Shown: piece by piece, positions 23,673 through 35,027 of the stretch
How positions within the stretch are numbered: the stretch's first letter is position 1
Layout: every line of letters starts with the position of its first letter
Source of the DNA: Paralvinella palmiformis
Lineage: Eukaryota > Annelida > Polychaeta > Terebellida > Alvinellidae
Direction: 5' to 3'
DNA: 64,000 nt
Assembly: GCA_025642065.1 (NCBI GenBank)
Contig: JAODUP010000014.1
Coordinates: forward strand, 965,001-1,029,000
The notes under the pieces: model-generated
Told to the model about the DNA's origin: nothing
Database searches by the model: none
Seen by the model: the letters and a program-made list of their open reading frames with translations, nothing else
Position numbers and translations under genes: made by a program

Positions 23673-26600
23673 TCTAACTCACTGTGGAGTAGCTGCTGTC
23701 TGTTTAACGTAGTTTATCAATTATGTTCCTAAGAAGGTCAAAAATTAAGAAACTTTTGATTCCCATGAAGAAGGTGTTCCAACAAATCCTTGATGACATT
23801 TGTATTCATAATAGCCGTCACACGATCCATAATTCGAGAATGTGAGCATATATATATATATATATATATATTCAAGATTCAAATTTCATAACCCATTTCC
23901 TATATAACCACAGAAGTAAACTGCGACAATAACCAGTAGAAATGTTTCAAGAAAGTCTACTGTCAGTTGAGCAATTTAAAAGAAACGGAGTTGAACTGTT
24001 GTGGGCTAACTCCTCTTTTATATCGTTTTTAGAATGAAATCCATTTGAGTAACAAAATGCCAACCCTCTTTATAACATATAAATCGCTGGCGTGAACTAC
24101 GCGAGATAAGCGGAATTGGATGGAAATAAGGTATTGTTCATCTTGTAGTCCGGTGGTCAGAACATGTTAATCTTATGATAGAAGTTCACGTTGATATTTT
24201 AATATCTTAGATATAAAAAAACAATGAATGTTCAGGACACGTTTCTATTTTAAGCACCATAAGTACTTTCATTTCTGCAGGATGTGAGCGGCAAAAGAAT
24301 GGACTGTACCATCGATGATCTGAGGAGGGATAAAGTACAATCTATCAACAAAATGGATTGCTCAAAACGAGAGAGCATCGTTTTGGTTAACATTATGTGC
24401 AACTACGTGCGCCAGAATTACAACAATGCAATACGGAACCATACTCCGGGCCGCCGTTCCAGAAAACTCTATCTTAGATTGTATCAAAAATATATGCTGC
24501 CCGTAGTTCAGATGCGAAGGCTACAAGAAAACCCCACACCATGCACAAAACTCGGACCAAAACAGAAACCGCACAATCTACGACGAAACAAAACGTTGGG
24601 TCGTAAATCCAATTCCGGTAATGTAAAGAATAGTCGTGTTTTGACAGATTTGACACATTCGTCTCAAGTGAAAGCGTCTGGTTGTCGGAATGGAAAACGT
24701 TCATCACGGATAGGCACGAAAAGGAGTACATTCGCTACGGATTATCAGAATGAGCCACGCATTAGTAGTAGACACAATTCAAAAGTGTCCACTGAAGATT
24801 CGCGGAACAAAGGACAGTACAAGAAACAAACAAAGCACAACGGCCACAGAGTTTGTGCCACTATTTACAAATTCCTGAAGCACCATAAGTACTTACAGTC
24901 AAAATTGTTGCCATCCTATAACTTGATGAGAGCGAAACAGTCTCTAAATAAGATAAGTAATGATGCTAAAAATCGAGTGAAAGATAACGAAACGTTACTT
25001 AATGATAATTTATCGCAGGAAGCGGTTTGTCGAAGTCGGACAAGGCACAAATTGAATGGAAAGTCGTATTCGCCGACGTCACAAGTCTCTTTTCAGAGAA
25101 GGACTATGATAAAATTAAATCTCGGAACCAGAGATGCTAAATGTGATGATACTTTCAGTGACACATCGGACGACACGGATCCAGACTTATCGATGTTAGT
25201 GCCAAAAGAAAAGATTAATGCTATACGCAAAACAGATACGCCCTACAAAACGAAACATTATTTGAAGGATGCCAGACGTGTCTTAAAACCGGACGAGGAA
25301 TACTCTCCTGAACCGGAACTAAACGCCGCCCATCGGGATCAGATCAAATCGCAGCCAGCTGATTATTTCATAACCCACGAAAACAAAGATGGAGAAAAAA
25401 CAATTAATGAACACGGGGCCTGCGATTCAAATGAAGTGACTTCAACAACAGCAGCAACGGCATCACTCACAGGTAGCAACACCGGGCCTTACAACGGCAA
25501 CGTTTCGGAAACGACCAAAATACACGAAAATTGTACCTGCAAGGAATATGATAAAGGATGTGCTGATAAAGATGTTGTTTTAGATGTCATTGGCAGTCTT
25601 GTAGGTATTGTGGAGAACAACGTAAAGTCTCGTCGTTCCTCGGATAATCAAGAAAAGGTGACATTGGATTACTGTAATTCATCCATTGAGTCTTTTCTGG
25701 ATGCACCCAATCTCGCCGAAACGACTTTACAAAATGACGTGAAGACCTTTTTTCAGCATCGATCCACTAAACTGGGTCTTCCTCCCGTCACGTCGATGCA
25801 TGTTGATGCACTGTGTCATTTTCCAGATGTCATATGTGACGTTCGGGAACTGATGAACGATATTCTACGCACAATATGTACAAATAGTAGTCCATCATCA
25901 AAGGGAAATATACGGTCTGCTTTCAATAACTGCCAAACAGATGACGCACGGATGCAGAATTGCGCATTTCGATGCAAAGAAGACGAAACTGGCACGTGTA
26001 CAACTGTTGGTTGTTTTGTAGAACATTGCGATACTGACACGATCGTGAAAAGCACACTCGCCACAAAGAAGACAAAATTCGGTAATCATCTGGTCGCCGA
26101 TGACTGTTTTAAGGAAACTTCGTATTCACGGAATTGGTTTGTTGAAAACGAATGTGTAGATTATAAGGCTGACGTTGATGGCAATATGGACGATTGGATG
26201 AAAACAAAAATCAAACAAGATGGACACAAATATATTGGCAATGAACAACGCGATGGCGTCAGATGTAATGCTCCGCATCATGTTAAGCGGTCACCTTCTT
26301 CTGGTCAGGGCAACGTTAGAGTTTTGGGGAGGTCAACTGAAACTGAAGATGCTGGCTGTGGTGATAGCAACGATGATAGTGATAAGCATTGCGATCGCAG
26401 TTGCAAGCGTAGCATTAAAATTGAATCGTTATCCAATGCCGAATCAGAAAAAGAAGACATTCTCCCTGACATACTACCAGTTGATGACGTCATCTGTAAA
26501 ACGTCCCCTTTGAAAGAAACCCCGATTAAGAAGACGAAAAGACAAAAACCTAAGTTTCCAAAGAAGAAAAGGAGATCACTAAGAAACACTCGCACTGAAT

Positions 26601-29519
26601 TGAAATCTGGATTAAGACAATGCCAATCAAGAGGCTTGGGAGTTAAGCATTCAGACGTGTTAAACTCTCTGAACCATAAAAAACGACAGAGAAGAAAAAG
26701 GAAGGTTGATCAAGAAAGACGGAAGATATATCCACGACGAGAAAGTATATTTTATTCCTCCGATTTCATTTATAAGACAGTGAAAAATGAGAGTGTGTCC
26801 AAAGGAACGGAACATGAATTGGCAGCGGAAGGTATCTGTTACATATATCCAAACTGTTTATCAATGATCCTGATGCAGTAACAGCAAATGATATTCATAA
26901 TTGCGTTTTGCTCTTAATTTTCGTTTATGGTCAGTGTTAATTTATTCTTGAGGGTCAATGTGATATGTATGCTTTTATGACACACTATAGATGACATAAC
27001 TCATTCGGTGACAGATGATATATCTCATTCGGTGACAGATGACAGATCTCATTTGGTGACAGATGACATTAGTACGAAGCAAAACAAATTGGAAAATGAA
27101 GGTAGGTTCTAATTATTTATTAATAATAGCAATAACCATGTTTTAGATCTCTCTTCTAAAAATATAGATCATGCATTATAATAGAAAATTAATAAGATTA
27201 CCATATTTACACTGAGAACTGGCACTTCTGTAGGCTAATATATATATATATATATATATATATGTCTGTGTGTGTGTATGTGTGTGTGTGTGTGTGTGTG
27301 TATGTGTTTGTGTGTGTGTGTCATTTAATCTATCTAATTTTGAATAAATATCTATGTTTGTTATTTTTAGAACAAAATGATATTAGAACCATAAGTGCCA
27401 TGGATATTGCAGATTCAGATGGCAGACTTTCGATTGAATTCTCCAACCATAATTGGCTCTTGGAGAAGCACAAACTAGTATTACAAGATGACATAAATAA
27501 AAACAACGCAGAGATAACCGATAGAGTTTCATCTAAAAAACGTACTTCCGGACGTCCCAAGAAAAAAACTAAAATGACTGCAAGTACCAGGAAGTTTGCA
27601 AAAACTGTAAATAAAAAGAATCAACTCCAGAATGAAATGAAACTCGACTTTGGAAACTCAGCGGATTCAAATATGAAATGTACTAATGGCTCTATAGGTT
27701 ACCAGCCTGGAACAAATCATAAAAATGTCTCGAACAATGACGTTCCTGGAGAGGATGAGCCGATTCCAGATTTACATATATTAGAAGTTGTTTCGCTGGC
27801 GAAATACGTCGAGTATCATGATGATTCTATGAATAGTGTACGTAAATCGGAATTGGAAAACGGTATTGGAAACGATGCTGTTTTAAATGGTGAAAACGAG
27901 CAACAGTGTGAAACTCGACAAAATTGGTCATCGATGAAGGATCCACTGGGGCTAGGATCTCCCGATGAAATTGGTTCATTCAGGTCAGCAGATAACGGCG
28001 ACATTGATAAGCCCCTGGATTTAAGTTTTAAATCCGTTTTGCCTTTAGATCTCAGCTTAAACGTCAAGAGTCATACTAGTGATAGCGATGCCAAGAAAAA
28101 CAGCAACGAATTGGACGGATCTCTAGTTCCAAGCGTTTCTTATGCCTGCTTCAATCTGCCTACCCCAAATCCCGTAAAGGGTCCCACTATGGCTGCACTA
28201 GTTCCAATATCATCTGAGCAGGATCTCTTAACTTTGCCTGATAATACAGCAACACACACAGAGCCTTCAGGAATGAGGAATTCTCCATCACGAATAAATA
28301 CTTCTTCGAACGAAGCTGCTCTTGGTTCTGTTCACGCCAATTGTGGGCAAATTAAAGTACCTAACGGGAGACAAACTGTGCGACACCCCTTCGTAGATCA
28401 GAACCGTGTATTCCAACAAGGAACTACAGTTAACGTTAAGAGCCCCGATGTACAAAGGCCACCGGTACAGTTGATCCAGCCGGATATTATTTCACAAACT
28501 GCCACTTATCCTGCTGAAGGGAAAAGGTTACCTTTGGACAGCGGCCAAATGCCAACAAGGACGCGGAGAAAACGGACCGAAACGGGATCAAATAGGAATC
28601 CACCGTACAACAGATCGAATACGGTTACACCTGCTTCGGCTGTACCTTCGGGCTCATCGTTTGCTCGGAGTACGACATATATCCAAAATCAGCCGCATGC
28701 GTATCAATATCCATCTATGCCTCCAGTGATTTATCCTCTGACTAACGGACAGTCGGTTTTTAATCCACTTCCTGCTGTGCCTTATGAATCTCAGCATCAG
28801 GCTTCCGCCTCTAACCAGTGGCGCTCGACTTTTGAATTAAATGGACATCTTCTCCAACAACAAAGACAACGCGAAAGCTCATACTTTCTCAATTCGGGCT
28901 ATAATCTTCCTTATTATGGGCAGTTGCCATCAACAGCTGTGCAATATGTAAGTGGTTAGTTCTGCTTTATAAGACTAGCAACTGTTTTCATAACTAATGT
29001 ATCGGCATGTTTGTATCAGTTATATAAATAACGGTTAATAACACGTTAGAGTAGATTCGAGTAATTATGTTAAATGCCCGTCAACATTGTTTCAGAGCGA
29101 AACTGGGAATCGGAATGTGACTGGCAGCAGGCCATCTACAGCTAATAAAGCTGGATCCTACCAGTCGTACACAGTTAAATGTCAGACCTGCAGTAACAGA
29201 GCCGTATTCTTGTGTTCGCGCTGTAGAAAAGTAGCTTATTGTAGCAGACACTGTCAAGTAAGTATCGGCAAAAAAAGTATCAGCAAATCAAACATATCAT
29301 CAAATATAGTAAATACATTGAACGTGAAGAGAATACATATATATTGCCATGAAGGGTGAAGGACACTGAATGGCCTAAATTGTGCCCATGTGTCGTTAAA
29401 TAACATTCATCCATGAAGGGTGTGTGTGTGTGTGTGTGTGTGTGTTATATTCGCTTGATTAACATTTTCTATTGCAGTTTATGGCCTGGAAGCATCACAG
29501 AAACAAGTGCCTGCCGTAG
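20237..29519 (+). CDS. spliced MYND-finger nuclear cofactor-like gene (six exons)
   Basis: Joining 20237-20245, 24281-26831, 26991-27101, 27371-28947, 29096-29257 and 29478-29519 gives one frame of about 1,483 residues. Every junction has GT/AG ends and matching phase. Seen features are basic clusters near residues 751-775 and 803-820 (probable nuclear signals), three octapeptide repeats (854-877), RTSGRPKKKTK (948-958, AT-hook-like), PLDLS at 1105 and again at 1115, and a C-terminal MYND finger. MYND fingers bind proline-rich partners in corepressor complexes, and PxDLS motifs bind CtBP. A nuclear repressor or cofactor role is therefore likely but inferred. No SAND, SET or PHD domain is visible, which argues against DEAF1 or SMYD proteins. 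Most of the protein looks low-complexity and polar. I recognise no named orthologue. Confidence 0.85.
22628..22778 (+). repeat. microsatellite-bearing dispersed repeat, copy 1
   Basis: The order is (CA)n, CATTCAATCAGCATAATAAT plus TATGGAATG, (TA)n, ATGATGTC, CACTGTGGAGTGGCTCCTG, then ACTGTTTAACGTAGTTTATC and AATTATGTTCCTAAGA. The same order is found at 23545-23736, and the part after the TA array is found inverted at 39626-39708. Confidence 0.85.
23545..23736 (+). repeat. microsatellite-bearing dispersed repeat, copy 2
   Basis: It has the same layout as the copy 0.9 kb upstream: a longer interrupted CA tract, the identical inter-array segment, a TA array (23638-23668) and the CACTGTGGAGTAGCTGCTGT block. 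It extends into CCTAAGAAGGTC, which the minus-strand copy at 39626 also has. Confidence 0.85.
24281..26831 (+). CDS. exon 2 of the MYND gene, large N-terminal exon
   Basis: An acceptor ending TTTCTGCAG precedes GAT GTG AGC. The frame stays open for 850 codons to GAA G|GTATCT, a phase 1 donor; the open frame beyond it (to 26881) would be intronic. The encoded part is polar, rich in Lys, Arg, Ser and Asn, with helical segments near its start (VLVNIMCNYVRQNYNNAIR; LYLRLYQKYMLPVVQMRRL) and near residue 200 (VCATIYKFLKHHKYLQSKLL). A Cys-containing stretch is followed by VVLDVIGSLVGIVENNV. The C-terminal part holds KKTKRQKPKFPKKKRRSLR and KKRQRRKRK, both strong nuclear localisation candidates. No enzyme domain is visible. 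Confidence 0.85.
26991..27101 (+). CDS. exon 3 of the MYND gene, octapeptide-repeat exon
   Basis: This 111-base exon lies between CACACTATAG and G|GTAGGT. It has phase 1 at both ends, so it is a skippable cassette of exactly 37 codons. A 24-base unit occurs three times and encodes DDITHSVT, DDISHSVT and DDRSHLVT, then a partial DDIS. Because the unit is a multiple of three, copy number can change without breaking the frame. Confidence 0.8.
27371..28947 (+). CDS. exon 4 of the MYND gene, PLDLS and AT-hook-like region
   Basis: The acceptor TTATTTTTAG is followed by a phase 1 continuation (E-QNDIRTISAMDIADSDG) that runs to TAT|GTAAGT, a perfect donor in phase 0. Upstream in-frame codons (27262-27370) are GT-repeat artefacts in the intron. 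Motifs are RTSGRPKKKTK at 27541, PLDLS at 28012 and PLDLS at 28042, ten residues apart. The second half is rich in Pro, Gln, Ser and Asn (for example QPHAYQYPSMPPVIYPLT), as in transcriptional regulatory regions. Confidence 0.88.
29096..29257 (+). CDS. exon 5 of the MYND gene, most of the zinc finger
   Basis: It lies between the acceptor TTGTTTCAG and the donor GTAAGT, phase 0 at both ends, 54 codons. It encodes VKCQTCSNRAVFLCSRC and RKVAYCSRHCQ, which supply six Cys ligands (1445, 1448, 1456, 1459, 1465, 1469) with MYND spacing C-x2-C-x7-C-x2-C-x5-C-x3-C. Confidence 0.92.
29478..29519 (+). CDS. exon 6 of the MYND gene, finger end and stop
   Basis: After the acceptor TTCTATTGCAG the exon reads FMAWKHHRNKCLP and then TAG (29517-29519). 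It supplies the W-x2-H-H-x3-C end of the MYND fold (His1477 and Cys1481 as final ligands). The protein stops two residues after the last zinc ligand. Without this exon the finger would be incomplete, which is strong support for the splice model. Confidence 0.9.
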   Translation, partial: FMAWKHHRNKCLP

Positions 29520-30171
29520 GACGAAATATTTTGTACAGAATTGCTCAAAAGCCGGAATTACTAGCTCGTTTGAAATCCTAGCCGCAACGCCCTACGTGCG
29601 TATTAGAGATCAATAGTAATGTTATCATTTTGCCGTCTTGTGTCGCAGATGACCATCAGTAATATTTTTATATCGGAGGTTTTTGCTGACGCTGGTTACC
29701 AGATGTTGTTTACTTCATTTCTTCGACTGTTTGGTCGGCCGTCGATTATTCTGAGAATACAATCGTGCATGATGCAGATGTAGTATTTTAAGAAGCGCTG
29801 CATCACAATCGGTTCCGATTCTATTTCTGCAGCTAGCTATATATACACTATGACAAGTGGCAGGTAACATTCTCGTATTTAGATAACATTCCGTCCTCCT
29901 TTGTTTGGTATTGTTGTCGGGCGATGAAATGAGCCAAGTTCGTCAATTGTGCCTCGAATGTAAAGAACTGAGTGCCTTGGGGGGTATTAAACTATTGTTA
30001 CGAGAGCTTTTGTGCGTACGCTTTGTATATTTAATAATTAACACCAATACGGATATGTCTTTCCGTGTTACGTGCCCATGTTTCTGTCACACGGTTTGGA
30101 GATTTGTGATGTTCTCGAGTGACAACGGATGCCATTCGCATATACGATTATCTAAAATTGCATCCATTGTT

Positions 30172-30262
30172 TTTACACACACACACACGTACACACACGC
30201 GCGCGCACGTTCACACACACACACACACACACACACACGCAGAGAGAGGAGAGAGAGACAGA
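30172..30262. repeat. (CA)n with CG core, then (GA)n
   Basis: CA repeats interrupted by a GCGCGC core lead into imperfect GA repeats. The tract lies inside the presumed 3'UTR. Confidence 0.92.
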
Positions 30263-30359
30263 GCGAACACATATCTAATCACTTCCACATATTGCTAATA
30301 ATATAAATATCGGGTCAGCTATGCATATAATACTTAACATTTAATTTATGTGAATATGT

Positions 30360-30365
30360 AATAAA
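30360..30365 (+). terminator. candidate poly(A) signal AATAAA, proximal
   Basis: AATAAA in gtAATAAAcat, about 840 bases after the stop codon of the MYND gene. No strong GT-rich element follows directly, so it is the weaker candidate. Confidence 0.3.
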
Positions 30366-30507
30366 CATATCATTAGAAAAAGCTTTTACAGTCACTTATA
30401 AGTTTTCTATTAACTGTTATAAAAAGAAGAATATGTTTGCTACATGGACTTACTTGAACTAAATGGTAAACGCCTTGCATTAATTGATATCTTATGAGTG
30501 TTCTGAA

Positions 30508-30513
30508 AATAAA
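30508..30513 (+). terminator. candidate poly(A) signal AATAAA, distal
   Basis: AATAAA in gaaAATAAAattc. A G-run and a GT-rich tract lie at 30560-30648. The arrangement suits cleavage soon after 30530. Confidence 0.4.
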
Positions 30514-30601
30514 ATTCAATTATTAAAAATGACTTGATGAATGAACAGTGTATAAATTGTGGGGGGATAGTTTTTTAACGGACGGGTTGTTTAGATGTAT
30601 G

Positions 30602-30649
30602 TGCGCGCGCGCGCGCGTGTCTGTGGTGTGTGTGTGTGTGTGTGTGTAC
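30602..30649. repeat. alternating (GC)n-(GT)n tract
   Basis: GCGCGCGCGCGCG followed by a GT run. Alternating purine-pyrimidine sequence of this kind can adopt Z-DNA. Confidence 0.85.
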
Positions 30650-31390
30650 GATTATCTAGTTGGGTATTGGAATTATTATTGTTCGTATTGATACTGTAGT
30701 GTTACTGTACAATGAAATCACGATACTTAAAAAAGAAACACCAACTTTGATGACGTAGTTTCACAATCAATAACCATAATAATTATAATTCCAACGAGTT
30801 GACTCAAACTTTAGCATCTGTCACATTTGTCGAGATTAGCATTGTTCCATAATAGATTTAAATGTCATCTGAATGTCATTTAGTTCACATCTTCCCCTGT
30901 ATTTAGTTTCCCTACAGTTTGTTTATTGTTGGTGTTTAGCGATTCGCATTCAATCCAATAATAAGTGTATTGATAATAAGTGTATTGATTGCTTAATTCG
31001 CGTTGAGTAAAGTCGGGGGAGAGCGCTGTATGATGTAAAAAAAAAGGAAACAGCGAACACCGGTCGATGAAAAACAATTAATTGCATGACCCACAACCAT
31101 TGGTCATGTGAGGCAAGTGTCCTACTTTATGTAAATGAGTTTGTGCGATGAAACGGTGTCTTCTTTAATATCGCAATGAGCTTGAATGTTTATAATGCTT
31201 AAAAACGATGCCTTATGTGCTTTCTTTAACATTACCACTACCATCAACATCCCTCCCCCTTTCCTCGTCTAATGGTATGCTGGATGTTACTGTTTGTAGC
31301 TGAAACATTCCACAAGCCGCCTATCGTGGTATCGACTTGCCCACTGATCGTTTCTATACAATAATTATTTTAAGCAGTCGCACAATTATA
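30650..31390. other. unannotated stretch
   Basis: No gene is seen. A short direct duplication (gataataagtgtattgat) lies near 30957-30988. Confidence 0.4.
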
Positions 31391-31395
31391 ATAGC

Positions 31396-31477
31396 AAATT
31401 TTCAGGTAATACGTCTATTGCTAACTGAGATTTAATGCAAATTACCTGAAAATTTCAGGTAATATACATATTACCTG
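31396..31477. repeat. cluster of nested palindromes
   Basis: AAATTTTCAGGTAAT (31396-31410) has its exact reverse complement ATTACCTGAAAATTT at 31441-31455. Directly after it, CAGGTAATAT (31456-31465) and ATATTACCTG (31468-31477) form a second hairpin with a 2-base spacer. All four arms share CAGGTAAT or its complement. Confidence 0.9.
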
Positions 31478-31479
31478 AT

Positions 31480-31494
31480 TATATAGATTAACTG

Positions 31495-31530
<36 letters not shown>
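31480..31530. repeat. (TA)n microsatellite
   Basis: A TA run at about 31498-31528, directly after the palindrome cluster. Confidence 0.93.
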
Positions 31531-34500
31531 ACAGTAAATCGAGTGTTTGATTGATAGATAAGTTAAATAGCTACTAGAATAGATAAATATGTATCATGTA
31601 TTTTGAAATTTGTTGGGCCCTAAATGATCCTTTAACTTAATATCACGTAGAGTTAACTAATGCGATAAATAATAAAACAACATCCCGCTATACAACATTC
31701 GTGCCATCAGATGTTACATTGATAATGCAGATAATATTGATCAAAGAACCGTTGACCTAAATATGATTAAATATTAAATCATCAGGTTGACGCTGTGTGT
31801 AAGATGTCGCGTGTCATGTAATGTATTAATCTAAGAAATGTTTTGTTCTCTCTCTCCGTTACCTTGTAATTAATTCACAAAAGAAATCATTTCGTTTTTG
31901 ACTTAACTGCTCAACAAATGAATACTTGCATTTAATACTTCGTCTCTGTTACATACAGAAATTAACAGGATGACAAAAGAATGGCCACTGTTATTAAATA
32001 AGGAGCTATTTACTGAAAATATTGTCAGTGTGCGTGCGCGTGCGCGCGCGTGTGCGTGCCTGCGTATGTGGGGGGAAGATTGTGGGCTTGGTCTATTCAT
32101 AACTATCGTTATCTACTCTGTATCTTATCTACAGCCAGATACAATACAAAGTATACTGAAATGCATATTTCAGAGACGCCATTCCAATGCCATATACATT
32201 ATTAATGGTTTGCCACTGCATCTATTGATCATCAGATAGGTTAAATAATACACACACACACACATACACAAACACAGGCATAAACGCTTACCCACACAAC
32301 GAAATATTTATTTAACCGGTGACATGTCAATAAAACTACGCCTTAATATTAACCCAACGAGCCGAAGCTTGGCTGGGTACTCCTAAGTCAATATCGTACC
32401 AAGATTAACATGTGGTGATTAAGTTGTTGGGCAACTGGCAGACGGCCAACTCTTCACTAATTCGCGATCTTCTTGATGCAAAACAATAGCACAAATAGAT
32501 TCTGACCCCATACAGTGATTTTAATCCGATTTATATCGTCACTAGAGAAATGGATAATTCGATTTGCAACGCCTTAACCGCTAGTATGAAGTGGAACTCA
32601 TTAATTCGTGCCACGAAATTTCATTTACGAGTTATTGAAACACGGGGGAAAAGATAAACTATTGCTGTCTCGGCTTTCTTAATTATTAATAATATGCTTT
32701 ATCTATTATTCATATCTACCGACTAGTCTTAAGCGATTAAATTGAAGAGAGACGAGGACAAGAATATTAAAGGCAGCGTTAGACTTGTTAGATCTGAAGT
32801 CTTTCTTCATCTTGAACGTTGGCTGTAGTAGTCGTGGCACACCTCTTCTCCATTTGGTAAACTTTCCCTCTCACAACTGTCATTAATGAAACTAATTCAT
32901 CGTTTGAATCTACTGCTGACTGTGTTACTTACCTCTTTTGTACGTCGCAACAGTGTCGGTCGTTTGTATGGATCACTTCATCCCATACCGTTAAAAACAG
33001 CCAATACGTGTATCATGGCGTAATATCATAATTCAATATATTATCAGAAAACAGTCACCAAAGAAAACCACTCCCAGGACAAAATTCTCTGGCGCCATAC
33101 AGTTTCATTGCTCTATTGATTATTTTAATTAAAAGAAGATAGCAGCCATTGCACCGAGCGTGTTCTGATAAGACGCCAGCCATTGTTGAAAAATGCGTCA
33201 CCTTAACCATCATCAACAGGTGTCGACACCAAAGATATTACCTCGCCGGTGCTGTTTTAAACATTATAGCCGTTTAACTCAATTAGAAAATCGCGTAATG
33301 TGTTTATGATTGAAAACTGATTTCGAGGCTATAAGTAGCCAGACACATCTGATGAGATCCTTCTTCCGGTATTTTTGTTTTGCATCGGAGACTAAATTAA
33401 CCATTTCGTATACAAATCGTAAAAGTCCGCCACCAACTCGATGAAAACACTGGATATCTCCATTTTCGCATCATTTGACTTGATAATTGTGATAGAATAT
33501 GGCACGAGTACACCATCTGGTACTTGTTATTATTACCACATTATGAACAAATAGGTTCGAAATTAAATCACCATCTCGTCTAAAGGTAGACAATCGTTTT
33601 ATAATATTACTGAAATGTCCTCGTTCAGATCTAACGAAACATTCACTTGATGTTACCGAGAGGACAACATCTGGCAGACGTTAATACCAACGAAGTGTTC
33701 CATTGTACCAATTCGGCGTTTCTTCCAGTACAACACGTGAACGGGAAGACTGACTAGAAAGACGGATCTAGTCGTTTCTGCTTAACTTATCAGCGATTTA
33801 TTTCGGATACCTTATGTTGTGAAATTAAATTTTACCCGTAAAAGGGCTGGAGTTACTGATTGCATGAAAAAAAGACAGAATAATGTAAAACGTGTACTCT
33901 TGAAAATGTTTGAATAATATTCTCAAATTTCTTTGAAAATTCGATCACTAATCAGTCAGAGATGTATTAAAGTAATATCTTCTGAACTGGCTGCTAAGAT
34001 GCGTTGTTATATTACTGAATCTTCTGAACAATTTGCTTAAAGTACATTGAATTCAATCGACACATTATTTCTTTTTGCATTATTAATTAATTTGCATGCT
34101 ATATTATTATGGTGTGCCGTTCAGGTGAAAGACGACTGTATCAGAAATATAAACAAACGGAATCAGGGTGACACGACCATGCCATGTTTCGTTATAATTC
34201 AGTTATTATCTCTGTTTATAATTGCACAGATAACTGCGTGCTGTCAATACAGTAATATCGGATAAGCCCAAAATAAGCAATTCACTTCTACTTGATCTTA
34301 AAACGTGCGTCTTGTAAAGAAAATCGCTTGAGTGACGACGCAGTACACCCGATAGCAGCGGTTGCGACATTTCAGCCTGAAAGTATCCTCCTTTGGCCAG
34401 GAATTCGAGAGTGGTAAACCAGTTACTTGATTCACTTCAGAAAGGCCGTAAGTAGTTTGTGACTCTATTTGACTAATCTATGGATATCTTTACCCCGAAG

Positions 34501-34700
34501 GTCACTCTACATAACGAATGAATACGATTATGGACTTGCATAGCCATGTGTTGTTTTATTGGTTCATAAACAAACGACAAACTTCAAGTGATCGCCAATG
34601 CTGCAGAGACATCGATCGGTGACAGAACTGAAGACTATCGAAATATCTCGGATGGATGCATCAATTCTTTAACTATCCCTAATACTAGATAATATATGTT
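31531..34700. other. long unannotated intergenic stretch
   Basis: About 3.2 kb with few repeats, unlike its surroundings. A GT/GC tract lies at 32028-32060 and a CA tract at 32251-32274. Short open frames (31970-32239 and 34047-34265) lack motifs. The relative lack of transposons leaves room for regulatory sequence, but nothing specific can be named. Confidence 0.35.
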
Positions 34701-34710
34701 TATAATCTAC

Positions 34711-34712
<2 letters not shown>

Positions 34713-34741
<29 letters not shown>
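34713..34741. repeat. (CT)n run
   Basis: About 14 CT units. Confidence 0.93.
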
Positions 34742-34743
<2 letters not shown>

Positions 34744-34962
34744 GATTCAGGAGATTCTTGTGTCGATAAACCTTGAGATGCATCTCCTGTTATCAATGTT
34801 CAGGTAATTGATGTGTTACATTATCATGATGAGCATGGCGTAGAATGCAGCTCTCGGTTTTCAACCTCTTGTTAATGACAGGTGAAAGTGTTTCAATTAA
34901 TTATACAGGTTACGCAATTTCAAAAGGGATCATGCTGTTTTATTAGACATTTCTGAGACACA

Positions 34963-35027
34963 GAGAGAGGGGGGAGGGAGAGAGAGAGAGAGAGAAAGGC
35001 AAACACACACACACACACACACACACA

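Larger units (their letters stand above)
20246..24280 (+). other. intron 1 of the MYND gene
   Basis: About 4 kb runs from GTGAGT to a pyrimidine-rich acceptor (TTTCATTTCTGCAG). It contains a CT/GT run (20308-20350), an alternating GT/GC tract with Z-DNA potential and a poly-G run (20690-20742), several short TA arrays, and two copies of a microsatellite-bearing repeat at 22628-22778 and 23545-23736. No coding exon is evident inside. Confidence 0.55.
29520..30530 (+). other. probable 3'UTR of the MYND gene
   Basis: No further coding frame with splice support follows the stop. The stretch includes a CA/CG/GA microsatellite (30172-30262). It ends near poly(A) signals at 30360-30365 and 30508-30513. 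The second is followed within 100 bases by G- and GT-rich sequence, as expected for a downstream element. Confidence 0.45.

Noticed and set aside
26832..26881. Extension of the large exon to its in-frame stop
   Set aside because: A GTATCT donor at 26832 joins in phase to the octapeptide exon and on to the MYND finger; the residues beyond it look intronic. A retained-intron short form is still possible.
27262..27370. N-terminal Val-Cys-rich part of the second long frame
   Set aside because: It is a GT/TA microsatellite in the intron; the exon starts at 27371 after TTATTTTTAG.
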